Notes under the pieces: generated by a model
Told to the model about the DNA's origin: nothing
The model's input: only the letters and a program-made list of their open reading frames with translations
Database searches by the model: none
NCBI GenBank assembly: GCA_947460345.1
Contig: CANHGM010000018.1
Location: 1 to 59,530, forward strand
Direction: 5' to 3'
Source: Bacteroidota bacterium
GTDB taxonomy: Bacteria > Bacteroidota > Bacteroidia > UKL13-3
Length of the DNA stretch: 59,530 nucleotides
Position numbers and translations under genes: made by a program
Part shown: piece by piece, positions 52,762 through 59,530 of the stretch
Numbering within the stretch: the stretch's first letter is position 1
Layout: each line of letters begins with the position of its first letter

Positions 52762-53595
52762 TTGTTTTTGATACAACAACGTTGTCCATTCTTTATCCGT
52801 AGATTTTTGATTCAATTTTGTCAAACCTTGACTTAAAGCAGCTTCATTTATTGCTTCTACATCTTGAACATAAAAGCCACTCATCAATAGCAGTCCTTGT
52901 GGTTTAACTATAGCACACATATGCGGCATGGTACTTAACAATACATTTTTATTTATATTGGCTATAACAATATCGTATGCATTCCCTTTAACTAAACTTA
53001 TATCCCCTTGTTTAAAAGTGACACCAGAGATGTTGTTGAGATTAAGATTTTCTTCAACATTCTCAAATGCCCAATCATCTATATCATTTGCATATACGGA
53101 GGCAGCTCCAAGTTTTATGGCCAATACAGACAATATTCCGGTGCCACAACCATAGTCAAATACGGATTTGTCTTTAAAATCAATGTTTAGCATGGCCTCC
53201 ATCACCAGTGAAGTGGTGTCGTGATGGCCGGTACCAAAAGTCATTTTGGGTTGAATAATTAAATCATATAATATGTCAGCTTTTGCTTCATGAAAAGGAG
53301 CTCTAATATATATACTATCAGCAATTGTTACAGGTTGAAAAGAGCTTTCCCATTGGGCGTTCCAATTTTGAGGAGCTATGGTATTTTCTTTAATAGAGGC
53401 AGGATCTATTTGCAATTGAACTAATATCTCTGATAAAATTTCTTGGTTAAACATATCTAATGGAATATATACTTGTATAAATGATTCATTATCTACAAAT
53501 CCTTCATAGCCTTCATGACTAAGCAAAGCAGTTAATAATTCAAAATTGTCAGCAGTTGTATATATGTTTATTTCTTTGTAGTCTACGTTTGTCAT
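52750..53595 (-). CDS. prmA: Ribosomal protein L11 methyltransferase
   Basis: Methylates L11 using S-adenosylmethionine. Motifs: KMTFGTGHHDTTSLVMEAM, the SAM-binding FDYGCGTGILSVLAIKLGA, ANDIDDWAFENVEENL, and IVIANINKNVLL (NPPY-like position). Length from 53595 is 281, normal for the family; the additional 20 codons upstream are excluded because TATATTTG, the -7 element, lies at 53601-53608. Its 3' end overlaps the sirtuin gene by 12 bases on the other strand. Confidence 0.92.
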   Translation of the reverse strand: MTNVDYKEINIYTTADNFELLTALLSHEGYEGFVDNESFIQVYIPLDMFNQEILSEILVQLQIDPASIKENTIAPQNWNAQWESSFQPVTIADSIYIRAPFHEAKADILYDLIIQPKMTFGTGHHDTTSLVMEAMLNIDFKDKSVFDYGCGTGILSVLAIKLGAASVYANDIDDWAFENVEENLNLNNISGVTFKQGDISLVKGNAYDIVIANINKNVLLSTMPHMCAIVKPQGLLLMSGFYVQDVEAINEAALSQGLTKLNQKSTDKEWTTLLYQKQSIM

Positions 53596-53600
53596 GTGTG

Positions 53601-53608
53601 CAAATATA
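53601..53608 (-). promoter_or_regulatory. -7 element of prmA
   Basis: TATATTTG followed by C on the minus strand, only 5 bases before the ATG at 53595; a leaderless mRNA is likely. Confidence 0.45.
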
Positions 53609-53682
53609 TACAAGTGTAGTATAAATATAATTCGATTGTTACTCTTTTTATTCAACTTTTATTTTGTCAATATATATAAATA

Positions 53683-53770
53683 GTCATGCTGAATTTATTT
53701 CAGCATCTAAATGGTTGCTGTTTTAGAATATTGTTGCAAATCAGATACTGAAACAAGTTCAGGATGACAG
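53683..53770. repeat. Intergenic palindromic repeat (REP/MITE-like)
   Basis: Two arms of about 26 bases face each other: GTCATGCTGAATTTATTTCA followed by GCATCT (53683-53708), and AGATACTGAAACAAG followed by TTCAGGATGACAG (from 53743). With a few mismatches they pair along their full length around a 34-base loop. This is a widespread intergenic element in Bacteroidota, from general knowledge. No coding potential. Confidence 0.8.
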
Positions 53771-53825
53771 CTCTGGATAAATGAGTTTTTGAAATTGTTA
53801 TATATAAACAATATAAAATATTTTC

Positions 53826-54884
53826 TCAAATAGCATTTCCACTCTCAGAATAGTATTTCTTTTTCAGCCAAAAAGCGGCTTTCACTAATGTAATTAACAC
53901 AGGCACCTCAACCAACGGGCCAATAACGCCTGCGAATGCTTGACCACTGTTGATGCCAAAAACACCAATAGAAACAGCGATGGCCAATTCAAAATTATTG
54001 CCTGATGCCGTAAAAGAAATGGCTACATTCTCAGCATAGATAGCACCTAATGCTTTGCATATAAAAAAGGTCATGGTAAACATGATGATAAAAAATATCA
54101 CCAAAGGCAATGCTATTCTCAACACATCCATGGGTATATCAACGATCATTTGACCTTTTAAACTAAACATCACAATAATGGTGAACAATAAAGCTATCAA
54201 AGTGATGGGTGAAATTTTAGGTATGAATTTTTGGTTATACCATTGTTCACCTTTGCGTTTGATGAGTAAATATCTGCTTAGTATCCCTGCTATAAATGGA
54301 ATACCTAAGTATATAAAAACTGTTTTGGCAATTTGACCTATGGTGATGTCTATATATAAAGATTTGATTCCGAATAAAGGAAGCATAATCTCTAAATAAA
54401 AATAAGCATAACTACTAAAAAACAGTACTTGCAACAAACTGTTGATGCCTACTAATCCGGCTACATATTCTCTATTACCTTGGGCTAATTCATTCCACAC
54501 TATAACCATGGCAATACAAGGAGCTAAACCTATAATGATAAGCCCAGTTAGATATTCAGGATAGTCTTTAAGAAAAAGCACAGCAAGAGAGAACATTAAA
54601 AAAGGGCCTATAATACAGGTGATAAAAAAGGAGGCCGAAAGCAATTTGATGTTTTTAAACAAGGTGGGGATTTTCTCTAACTTAACTTTAGCCAAAGGCG
54701 GATACATCATCAATACCAAGCCTATTGCCAAAGGTATATTGGTTGTGCCTGATGAAAAAGAATTGATATATGTTGCTGATGAGGGAATGAAATAACCAAT
54801 TAAAATTCCGATAACCATGGCTAAAAAAATCCAAAGCGTTAAATATTGGTCGATAAAGTTTAATCTTTTGTTGGGTTGTTCCAT
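53826..54884 (-). CDS. acr3: Arsenite efflux transporter, Acr3 family
   Basis: A ten-helix inner-membrane carrier that exports arsenite. Diagnostic motif [16 protein letters not shown] with the essential C123; also [16 protein letters not shown] and [16 protein letters not shown], typical of Acr3 rather than ArsB. Length 352 is normal. There is no arsR, arsC or arsM beside it, so regulation is not visible. Confidence 0.93.
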   Translation of the reverse strand: MEQPNKRLNFIDQYLTLWIFLAMVIGILIGYFIPSSATYINSFSSGTTNIPLAIGLVLMMYPPLAKVKLEKIPTLFKNIKLLSASFFITCIIGPFLMFSLAVLFLKDYPEYLTGLIIIGLAPCIAMVIVWNELAQGNREYVAGLVGINSLLQVLFFSSYAYFYLEIMLPLFGIKSLYIDITIGQIAKTVFIYLGIPFIAGILSRYLLIKRKGEQWYNQKFIPKISPITLIALLFTIIVMFSLKGQMIVDIPMDVLRIALPLVIFFIIMFTMTFFICKALGAIYAENVAISFTASGNNFELAIAVSIGVFGINSGQAFAGVIGPLVEVPVLITLVKAAFWLKKKYYSESGNAI

Positions 54885-54971
54885 AACTATAAGTTCAATA
54901 TTGCAATATTACGATAAAAATTAAAAAAAAGTTTAAAAGATTACCCACTTTTTACTTTTCACTTTCGTATA

Positions 54972-54979
54972 TATCTTTG
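54972..54979 (+). promoter_or_regulatory. -7 element of the heme-lipoprotein operon
   Basis: TATCTTTG followed by C, matching TAnnTTTG, 15 bases before the ATG at 54995. It also explains why a TTG at 54977 is not the start. Confidence 0.45.
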
Positions 54980-54994
54980 CAATATATAATATTC

Positions 54995-55471
54995 ATGAAA
55001 AAAATAACCTATTTCACTTTTCTAGTTTTTTCAACAGCTGTATTTTTATACTCATGTAAACATACAGTTAATAATAATACAAATTTAACAGATACTCAAG
55101 CAAGCAAGCATCTTTCTAACAAAAGTAGAAGTATGTCAGACAACTGCTTAAGTTGCCATAAAAGTGGAGGTAGTGGCGACGGTGTTTACACACTTGGCGG
55201 AACAGTTTTCAAAGACGATAAAAAAACCATGCAACCCAATGGCTTTATAAAATTATACACAGGGCCCAATGGAACTGGTACTTTGCTAAAAACTATAGAG
55301 GTAGATGCCTTGGGCAATTTTTATTCAGATGCCAATTATAATTTTTCTTTACCTATATATCCTTCAGCAGAGACAGCAGCTGGGGTTAAAAAATTTATGA
55401 GCACTTCTATCTCCAGCGGTGCTTGCAATTCTTGTCATGGTGTTTCAACAGATGTAATTACAGTTCAATAA
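54995..55471 (+). CDS. Exported lipoprotein with two c-type heme motifs
   Basis: 158 residues; lipobox ends in LYSC with Cys21. C51-L-S-C54-H55 near the start and CNSCH (in GACNSCHG) near the end are c-type heme-binding motifs, so the protein probably carries two hemes and transfers electrons at the envelope. Between them is a beta-rich stretch (PNGFIKLYTGPNGTG, VDALGNFYSDANYNF). It is the first of three close genes with another heme-motif lipoprotein (1 base apart) and a DUF5777 barrel. Confidence 0.8.
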   Translation: MKKITYFTFLVFSTAVFLYSCKHTVNNNTNLTDTQASKHLSNKSRSMSDNCLSCHKSGGSGDGVYTLGGTVFKDDKKTMQPNGFIKLYTGPNGTGTLLKTIEVDALGNFYSDANYNFSLPIYPSAETAAGVKKFMSTSISSGACNSCHGVSTDVITVQ

Positions 55472-55472
55472 T

Positions 55473-55847
55473 ATGAAATATATTTATACTTTACTTATTT
55501 TATCGGCAATACTTATTGCAGGTTGTTATAACGACAGCGAAGAATATCTTTATCCTACAAGTAACAATACTACTTGTGATACCGTGAATGTGGGTTACGA
55601 AGCGGTAATCAAACCTATATTTGATAGTTATTGCAACAACAGTGGTTGCCATAACACTGCTTCAGCATCTAGCAATATCATATTAGATAATTATGCTAAA
55701 GCAAAAGACGGGGTTCAAAACAAAACAGTTTTGTGCAGTATTGAGTGGACTGGTTGCTCTCAAATGCCTAAGAGTTCTCCAAATAAATTAGATGCATGCT
55801 ATATATCTCAAATTAAAGCTTGGAAAAACCAAAACTACCCTCAATAA
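55473..55847 (+). CDS. Small lipoprotein with CX4CH heme-like motif
   Basis: 124 residues; lipobox LIAGC with Cys18. It has C54-NNSG-C59-H60 (FDSYCNNSGCHNT), a CX4CH form seen in Bacteroidota cytochrome-like lipoproteins, instead of the usual CXXCH. The QMPKSSPNKLDACYISQIKAW region could supply the distal Met ligand. Probable mono-heme electron carrier. The next gene starts 8 bases after its stop. Confidence 0.7.
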   Translation: MKYIYTLLILSAILIAGCYNDSEEYLYPTSNNTTCDTVNVGYEAVIKPIFDSYCNNSGCHNTASASSNIILDNYAKAKDGVQNKTVLCSIEWTGCSQMPKSSPNKLDACYISQIKAWKNQNYPQ

Positions 55848-55855
55848 TATTTACC

Positions 55856-56749
55856 ATGAAAAAAATTATACTTTTATTCTCTATACAATTGTGCTCGTTT
55901 TTAGTGGTGAATGCTCAAGACGATTTGCTTTCTGGATTAGAAGATTCAACTGTTCAACAAGCTAGACCCTTAACTGCCTTGTTTAAAAGCAGTAGGTTGG
56001 TTAATGGACATACCACAGAAACTGCAGCTAAAAACCACCTCGATTTTAAAATTCACCACCGTTTTGGTAAAATTAATGATGGTGCTTATAAACTTTGGGG
56101 TTTAGACAATGCTGATATGATGTTGGGATTTGAATATGGTGTCACTAAAAAATTCACTGTAGGGTTTGTTAGAAATACTTATTCAAAAATGTATACTGGT
56201 TCTATTAAATATAAGTTTTTTGGTCAAACTGGTAAAGGCAAAAAATCATATCCATTCACCATGACTTATTATGGTAATATGTCAGTGAATTCATTGACAT
56301 GGAAAGACCAAGGAGTAGATCCTACACGTACCAATTATTTTTCATCTAGACTTACTTATATCAACCAATTGCTGTTTGCTAAGAAGTTTGGTGAGTATAT
56401 GACCATTCAATTAATGCCTATGCACTATCACCAAAATTTGGTTACCTATGCAACAGAGCCTAATGATTTATTTGTGATGGGAGTAGGTGGAAGTTTTAAG
56501 ATGACTAGGAGTTCAAGATTTAATATTGAGTATTTACCTATATTGAACAGAGATTCAAGAAGCACAACGGTTAACTCGCTTTCTATAGGAGTTGATATTG
56601 AAACAGGAGGCCACGTTTTTCAATTGATTATGAGCAATAGCAGAGGTATGGTTGAAAATTCAATCATTCCGTATACAACCGGAAAATGGAGCAAAGGTGA
56701 TATTTATTTCGGGTTTAATTTGTTGCGTTACTTCAGTATGAAGCGATAG
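55856..56749 (+). CDS. DUF5777-family outer-membrane barrel protein
   Basis: 297 residues with a signal peptide (SFLVVNAQ). The region ALFKSSRLVNGHTTETAAKN followed by LDFKIHHRFG is diagnostic of DUF5777; strands fill the rest, ending in NLLRYFSMKR. The family accompanies c-type cytochrome lipoproteins in this phylum. A start 12 codons further upstream lies inside the preceding gene and would add no signal, so 55856 is preferred. Function unknown; perhaps the outer-membrane scaffold of the electron-transfer set. Confidence 0.82.
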   Translation: MKKIILLFSIQLCSFLVVNAQDDLLSGLEDSTVQQARPLTALFKSSRLVNGHTTETAAKNHLDFKIHHRFGKINDGAYKLWGLDNADMMLGFEYGVTKKFTVGFVRNTYSKMYTGSIKYKFFGQTGKGKKSYPFTMTYYGNMSVNSLTWKDQGVDPTRTNYFSSRLTYINQLLFAKKFGEYMTIQLMPMHYHQNLVTYATEPNDLFVMGVGGSFKMTRSSRFNIEYLPILNRDSRSTTVNSLSIGVDIETGGHVFQLIMSNSRGMVENSIIPYTTGKWSKGDIYFGFNLLRYFSMKR

Positions 56750-56770
56750 AAATCGCTATCGTATTTTTAG
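56742..56770 (+). terminator. Weak terminator after the DUF5777 gene
   Basis: AGCGAT / ATCGCT with a short loop, or CGATAG / CTATCG, spans the stop codon and is followed by a T-containing stretch (GTATTTTTAG). The stem is short. Confidence 0.4.
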
Positions 56771-56809
56771 ACGTTTTCCCTTAATATTGCGTTTAAAATA
56801 ATTTTATCA

Positions 56810-58426
56810 ATGAAAAAGATTTCCTTATGGATGATAGTGGTGGTATGTCAATTGGCCACTGCTACTCAAGCACAAAAAATTAAGAAAGCTCCTGAAAACT
56901 GGCAAAATCTTGATTTAAAAACAAATAAAGTATATGGTGTAAGTACCAATGAGTCTTACGAAAAACTACTCAAAGGAAAACAAGGAAAAACCATTGTTGT
57001 TGCGGTGATAGATGGTGGAACAGATATACATCATGAAGATTTGATGGGCAATTTGTGGGTGAATGAAAAAGAAATTCCAAACAATGGTATAGATGATGAT
57101 AAAAATGGATATATAGACGATATCAATGGATGGAATTTTATAGGTGGTAAAAACGGTACCAACGTAGACCACGACACCTACGAATACACCAGATTGTATG
57201 GTAAATTCAAAAAGAAATACGAGAAAATAGATTCAGTTACGGCTGCTCAAGACCCAAAAGAATACAAACTTTGGTTGAGTGTGAAAGAAAAATATGAAAC
57301 AGAACATGCCAGCAGTTTAGCGGTGTTAGAAAGATTTCAATCTATAAGCAGAGGAATTGAAAATATATTTAAAAGATTAAAAACCCGTGAACCAAAACTT
57401 GAGGATGTGGTTGCCTTACCAGCAACTTCAAAAGACGATTTGAATGGAAAAAGTGCATTGGTTAGATCGCTCAGTGGTGGTGGTAACACACAAGCTTTGG
57501 TTGACCAAATAGAGAGCATCAAAGAACATTATGGCAAAGAAGTAGATTTTTATTTAAATGTAAACTACAACCCAAGAACTATAGTGGGAGATACTTATGA
57601 AGCAGCCAATCAAAGAAACTATGGTAATAATGATGTGAAAGGACCAGATGCAGGCCATGGCTCACATGTGGCAGGTATTATCGCAGCACTTAGAAATAAT
57701 GGAATAGGAATAGAAGGGGTGGCGAACAATGTAAAAATAATGGTGATAAGAGTGGTGCCTGATGGCGATGAAAGAGATAAAGACGTTGCTAACGGAATTT
57801 TATATGCAGCACTTAACGGAGCTTCTATTATCAATATGAGCTTTGGTAAGAATTATGGTTACAACAAGAAAGCAGTGGATGATGCTGTAAAAATTGCCAT
57901 GAGCAAAGATGTATTGATGATACATGCTGCGGGCAATAATGCAGAGTGTAATGATTCAGTTCCACATTTCCCTTTAAGAGAATATGAAAATGATTCAAAC
58001 TTTGCTAAAGCATGGATAGAAGTAGGTGCCTCAACCTGGAAAGAGAAGAAGTTTTTAGCAGCAGATTTTAGTAATTACGGAATGAAAACGGTAGATGTTT
58101 TTGCACCGGGTTTAGATATCAACTCAACTGTGCCTGACAGCAATGAATATAAAGAGTATAGCGGAACCAGTATGGCTGCTCCTGTAACGGCAGGTGTAGC
58201 AGCTGTAATTCGCTCATACTATCCTGAACTTTCAGCAGAGCAAGTAAAAGAAGCTATTGAAAAATCAGTAGTGGTTGTTAAAGGTAAAGTTTTATTGCCA
58301 GGTAGCGAAAAAAAGAAAGTGAAGTTTAAAAATCTATGCAAAACAGGTGGAATTGTAAATTTATATAAGGCATTAGAATATGCAGCTACTATGAAACCCG
58401 TTGCACCTCCAACCCCTAAGAAATAA
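56810..58426 (+). CDS. Subtilisin-family (S8) serine protease
   Basis: An exported protease, 538 residues, with a signal peptide (ATATQAQ). Catalytic D68 (VAVIDGGTDIHHED), H283 (GHGSHVAGIIAAL) and S454 (SGTSMAAPVTAGVAA) are all present. The distance from Asp to His is 215 residues against about 32 in subtilisin; the insertion holds a calcium-like loop (GIDDDKNGYIDDING) and a helical segment. There is no Por sorting domain; a Pro/Lys tail ends the chain, so it is probably periplasmic. Methionine aminopeptidase starts 3 bases later. Confidence 0.93.
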   Translation: MKKISLWMIVVVCQLATATQAQKIKKAPENWQNLDLKTNKVYGVSTNESYEKLLKGKQGKTIVVAVIDGGTDIHHEDLMGNLWVNEKEIPNNGIDDDKNGYIDDINGWNFIGGKNGTNVDHDTYEYTRLYGKFKKKYEKIDSVTAAQDPKEYKLWLSVKEKYETEHASSLAVLERFQSISRGIENIFKRLKTREPKLEDVVALPATSKDDLNGKSALVRSLSGGGNTQALVDQIESIKEHYGKEVDFYLNVNYNPRTIVGDTYEAANQRNYGNNDVKGPDAGHGSHVAGIIAALRNNGIGIEGVANNVKIMVIRVVPDGDERDKDVANGILYAALNGASIINMSFGKNYGYNKKAVDDAVKIAMSKDVLMIHAAGNNAECNDSVPHFPLREYENDSNFAKAWIEVGASTWKEKKFLAADFSNYGMKTVDVFAPGLDINSTVPDSNEYKEYSGTSMAAPVTAGVAAVIRSYYPELSAEQVKEAIEKSVVVVKGKVLLPGSEKKKVKFKNLCKTGGIVNLYKALEYAATMKPVAPPTPKK

Positions 58427-58429
58427 GTT

Positions 58430-59218
58430 TTGGCTATTACATTAAAAAATTTAGAACAGATAGAAGGCATCAGAAAGGCTAGCATACTAGCAGCTGAGAC
58501 GGTTAAGTATTTATCGCAGTTTGCCATACCCGGCAATGCTACTGAGCTTATCGATCAAAAATGTAGAGAGTTTGTTGGCGACCATAAAGCCATTCCAGCT
58601 TCGTTAAATTATAAAGGTTTTCCGGCCTCGTTGTGCACTTCTGTGAATGATGTGATATGTCATGGAGTGCCATCAAAATATCAACTTAGAGAAGGTGATA
58701 TTATCAATATAGATGTAGCGGTGATTTTAGATACATATTTTGGAGATACCTGTTCGATGTTTGCCGTAGGAGAAATTAATGATTCGGCAAAGAAAATAAT
58801 AGACGTTTCTAGAGAGTCGTTGAGAATAGGCATAGCAGAATGTGTGGCGGGCAATCATTTAGGCAATATAGGCTTTGAGATAAACAGATATGCCAAAGCC
58901 AATGGATGTTCGGTGGTGTATGAGTTTTGTGGACATGGGGTAGGGCTTAAATACCATGAAGAGCCAGAGGTTAACCATGTGATGCATTCGCGTAACGAAG
59001 GACCTATTTTAAAACCAGGCATGGTGTTTACAGTAGAACCTATGATAAACTTAGGAAAAGCAAGAGCTAAAATTGACAGAAAAGATGGTTGGACAGCAAG
59101 GACAATAGACGGAAAACTATCGGCACAATTTGAGCATACGATATGCATTACCTCAACCATACCCGACGTTTTATCGGATATTGAGGGAGCCTTTGAGAAG
59201 CCAAAAAGCATCTTTTAG
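58430..59218 (+). CDS. map: Methionine aminopeptidase, type I
   Basis: Removes the initiator Met from nascent proteins. Seen: VNDVICHGVPS with H78, metal ligands D95 (INIDVAV) and D106 (GDTCSMF), GHGVGLKYHEEP, FTVEPMINLGKA, and a C-terminal FEHTICI Glu. Length 262 is normal. The start is a TTG at 58430; the N-terminus then reads MAITLKNLEQIEGIRKA as in the family, and no ATG is available upstream. It lies 3 bases after the protease gene. Confidence 0.94.
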   Translation: MAITLKNLEQIEGIRKASILAAETVKYLSQFAIPGNATELIDQKCREFVGDHKAIPASLNYKGFPASLCTSVNDVICHGVPSKYQLREGDIINIDVAVILDTYFGDTCSMFAVGEINDSAKKIIDVSRESLRIGIAECVAGNHLGNIGFEINRYAKANGCSVVYEFCGHGVGLKYHEEPEVNHVMHSRNEGPILKPGMVFTVEPMINLGKARAKIDRKDGWTARTIDGKLSAQFEHTICITSTIPDVLSDIEGAFEKPKSIF

Positions 59219-59280
59219 GTATATAAAAACAAATTCATTTCACTAGAAGTCAGGTTGTTTAAGGCTTTTTGCAATTTTTT

Positions 59281-59311
59281 TTTGTCAGGAAAGATACTTC
59301 CCATAATTTTG
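59281..59311 (+). promoter_or_regulatory. Promoter of tRNA-Ser
   Basis: TTTG (59281-59284), a 19-base spacer and TAATTTTG (59304-59311). The tRNA begins at 59317, 5 bases after the -7 element, about where transcription should start. Confidence 0.7.
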
Positions 59312-59316
59312 TACCC

Positions 59317-59404
59317 GGAGAGATGGCAGAGTGGTCGAATGCGGCGGTCTTGAAAACCGTTGACTGTTAAAGGTCCAGGGGTTCGAATCCCTTTCTCTCC
59401 GCCA
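59317..59404 (+). tRNA. tRNA-Ser (anticodon UGA)
   Basis: 88 bases with a long variable arm. The acceptor stem GGAGAGA pairs with TCTCTCC; the anticodon TGA is at 59351-59353 in the loop of CGGTCTTGAAAACCG; the T arm is CCAGGGGTTCGAATCCCTT. Discriminator G and CCA are encoded (59401-59404). Decodes UCA and related Ser codons. Confidence 0.97.
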
Positions 59405-59405
59405 A

Positions 59406-59530
59406 GATTAAAAGCCCACGCGTTGCGTAGGGCTTTTTTGTTTTTGAGCAAGTCTGAAAGCTCTGCTTTCAAGCGTAGCGAAAAAACAAAAAAGCCCTTA
59501 AGGCTCTGAAAGAGACTTAGGCTTTTAATC
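59406..59530. repeat. Large imperfect palindrome after tRNA-Ser, running to the window edge
   Basis: GATTAAAAGC (59406-59415) is mirrored by GCTTTTAATC at 59521-59530. Inner parts also pair (AGGGCTTTTTTGTTTTT near 59429 with AAAAAACAAAAAAGCCCT near 59480), and a small GAAAGC-TCT-GCTTTC hairpin sits in the middle (59456-59470). The two halves look like the same terminator unit in opposite directions. A gene may lie just outside on the minus strand. Confidence 0.6.
59411..59441 (+). terminator. Terminator of tRNA-Ser
   Basis: AAAGCCC (59411-59417) pairs with GGGCTTT (59430-59436), with an inner ACGC/GCGT and a GTT loop, then a T run. Confidence 0.85.

Noticed and set aside
59215-59472. A minus-strand open frame overlapping the tRNA-Ser gene, with GEKGIRTPGPLTVNGFQ
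   Set aside because: It is the antisense of tRNA-Ser; this is a well-known spurious frame seen in many genomes.

Overview
The window is about 59.5 kb of AT-rich DNA from a member of the Bacteroidota. Four kinds of evidence point there. Two secreted proteins end in type IX secretion (Por) sorting domains, and a decayed gene ends in a gliding-motility (CHU_C) domain. Promoters fit the Bacteroidota TTTG-N19-TAnnTTTG form; the best examples are before the polysaccharide operon at 1068 and the tRNA-Ser at 59281. Shine-Dalgarno sites are largely absent. Many families are typical of the phylum: OmpA/PD40 proteins, DUF5777, a CCDC81-type HU-SPOR protein, an M43 protease and a tandem D-Ala-D-Ala ligase. 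The genus cannot be told from the sequence alone.

Layout. 1-992 holds the N-terminal part of a RelA/SpoT enzyme, cut by the window edge. 1.1-6.8 kb is a four-gene exopolysaccharide operon: Wza-like exporter, Wzc-like tyrosine kinase with a Tyr/Gly repeat tail, nucleotide-sugar dehydrogenase and sugar epimerase. A large OmpA-family protein converges on it. 9.8-14.8 kb is a tight operon of porin, Rieske protein, imelysin, di-heme oxidoreductase and hydrolase, probably for iron or periplasmic redox work. 15-21 kb holds TPR, outer-membrane barrel and HU-SPOR genes, followed by ppiD, polA and rpiB up to 26.8 kb.

26.8-31.4 kb is a patchy decay zone. It contains a CHU_C-domain pseudogene, a membrane-protein fragment, a broken acetyltransferase and a truncated YCII gene, mixed with intact DUF2007, DUF1643, M43 protease and DUF1905 genes. 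31.5-37.9 kb has a glycosyltransferase, a T9SS cargo protein, a class-V aminotransferase, a second DUF1905 protein, an OmpA protein and a DsbA/FrnE protein. An AT-rich gap then leads to a toxin-antitoxin locus whose toxin is frameshifted. 39.1-45.6 kb carries the double Ddl ligase, ribD and ligA. 45.6-46.6 kb holds a DUF4160/DUF2442-XRE module and an orphan antitoxin. 46.8-54.9 kb carries a PorV/PorQ-like barrel, HtrA, a LytTR regulator with a coupled secreted protein, a MacB-type permease, a zinc-less sirtuin, prmA and an Acr3 arsenite pump. 55-59.4 kb has two heme-motif lipoproteins with a DUF5777 barrel, a subtilisin, methionine aminopeptidase and tRNA-Ser(UGA). The window ends in a large imperfect palindrome.

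Two sequence-wide features stand out. ATATAT and longer AT dinucleotide runs are unusually common, including inside intact genes, and one extra AT unit has frameshifted the CHU_C pseudogene. Several genes have a TAnnTTTG(C) -7 element only 4-8 bases before the start codon, which suggests leaderless or near-leaderless transcripts.
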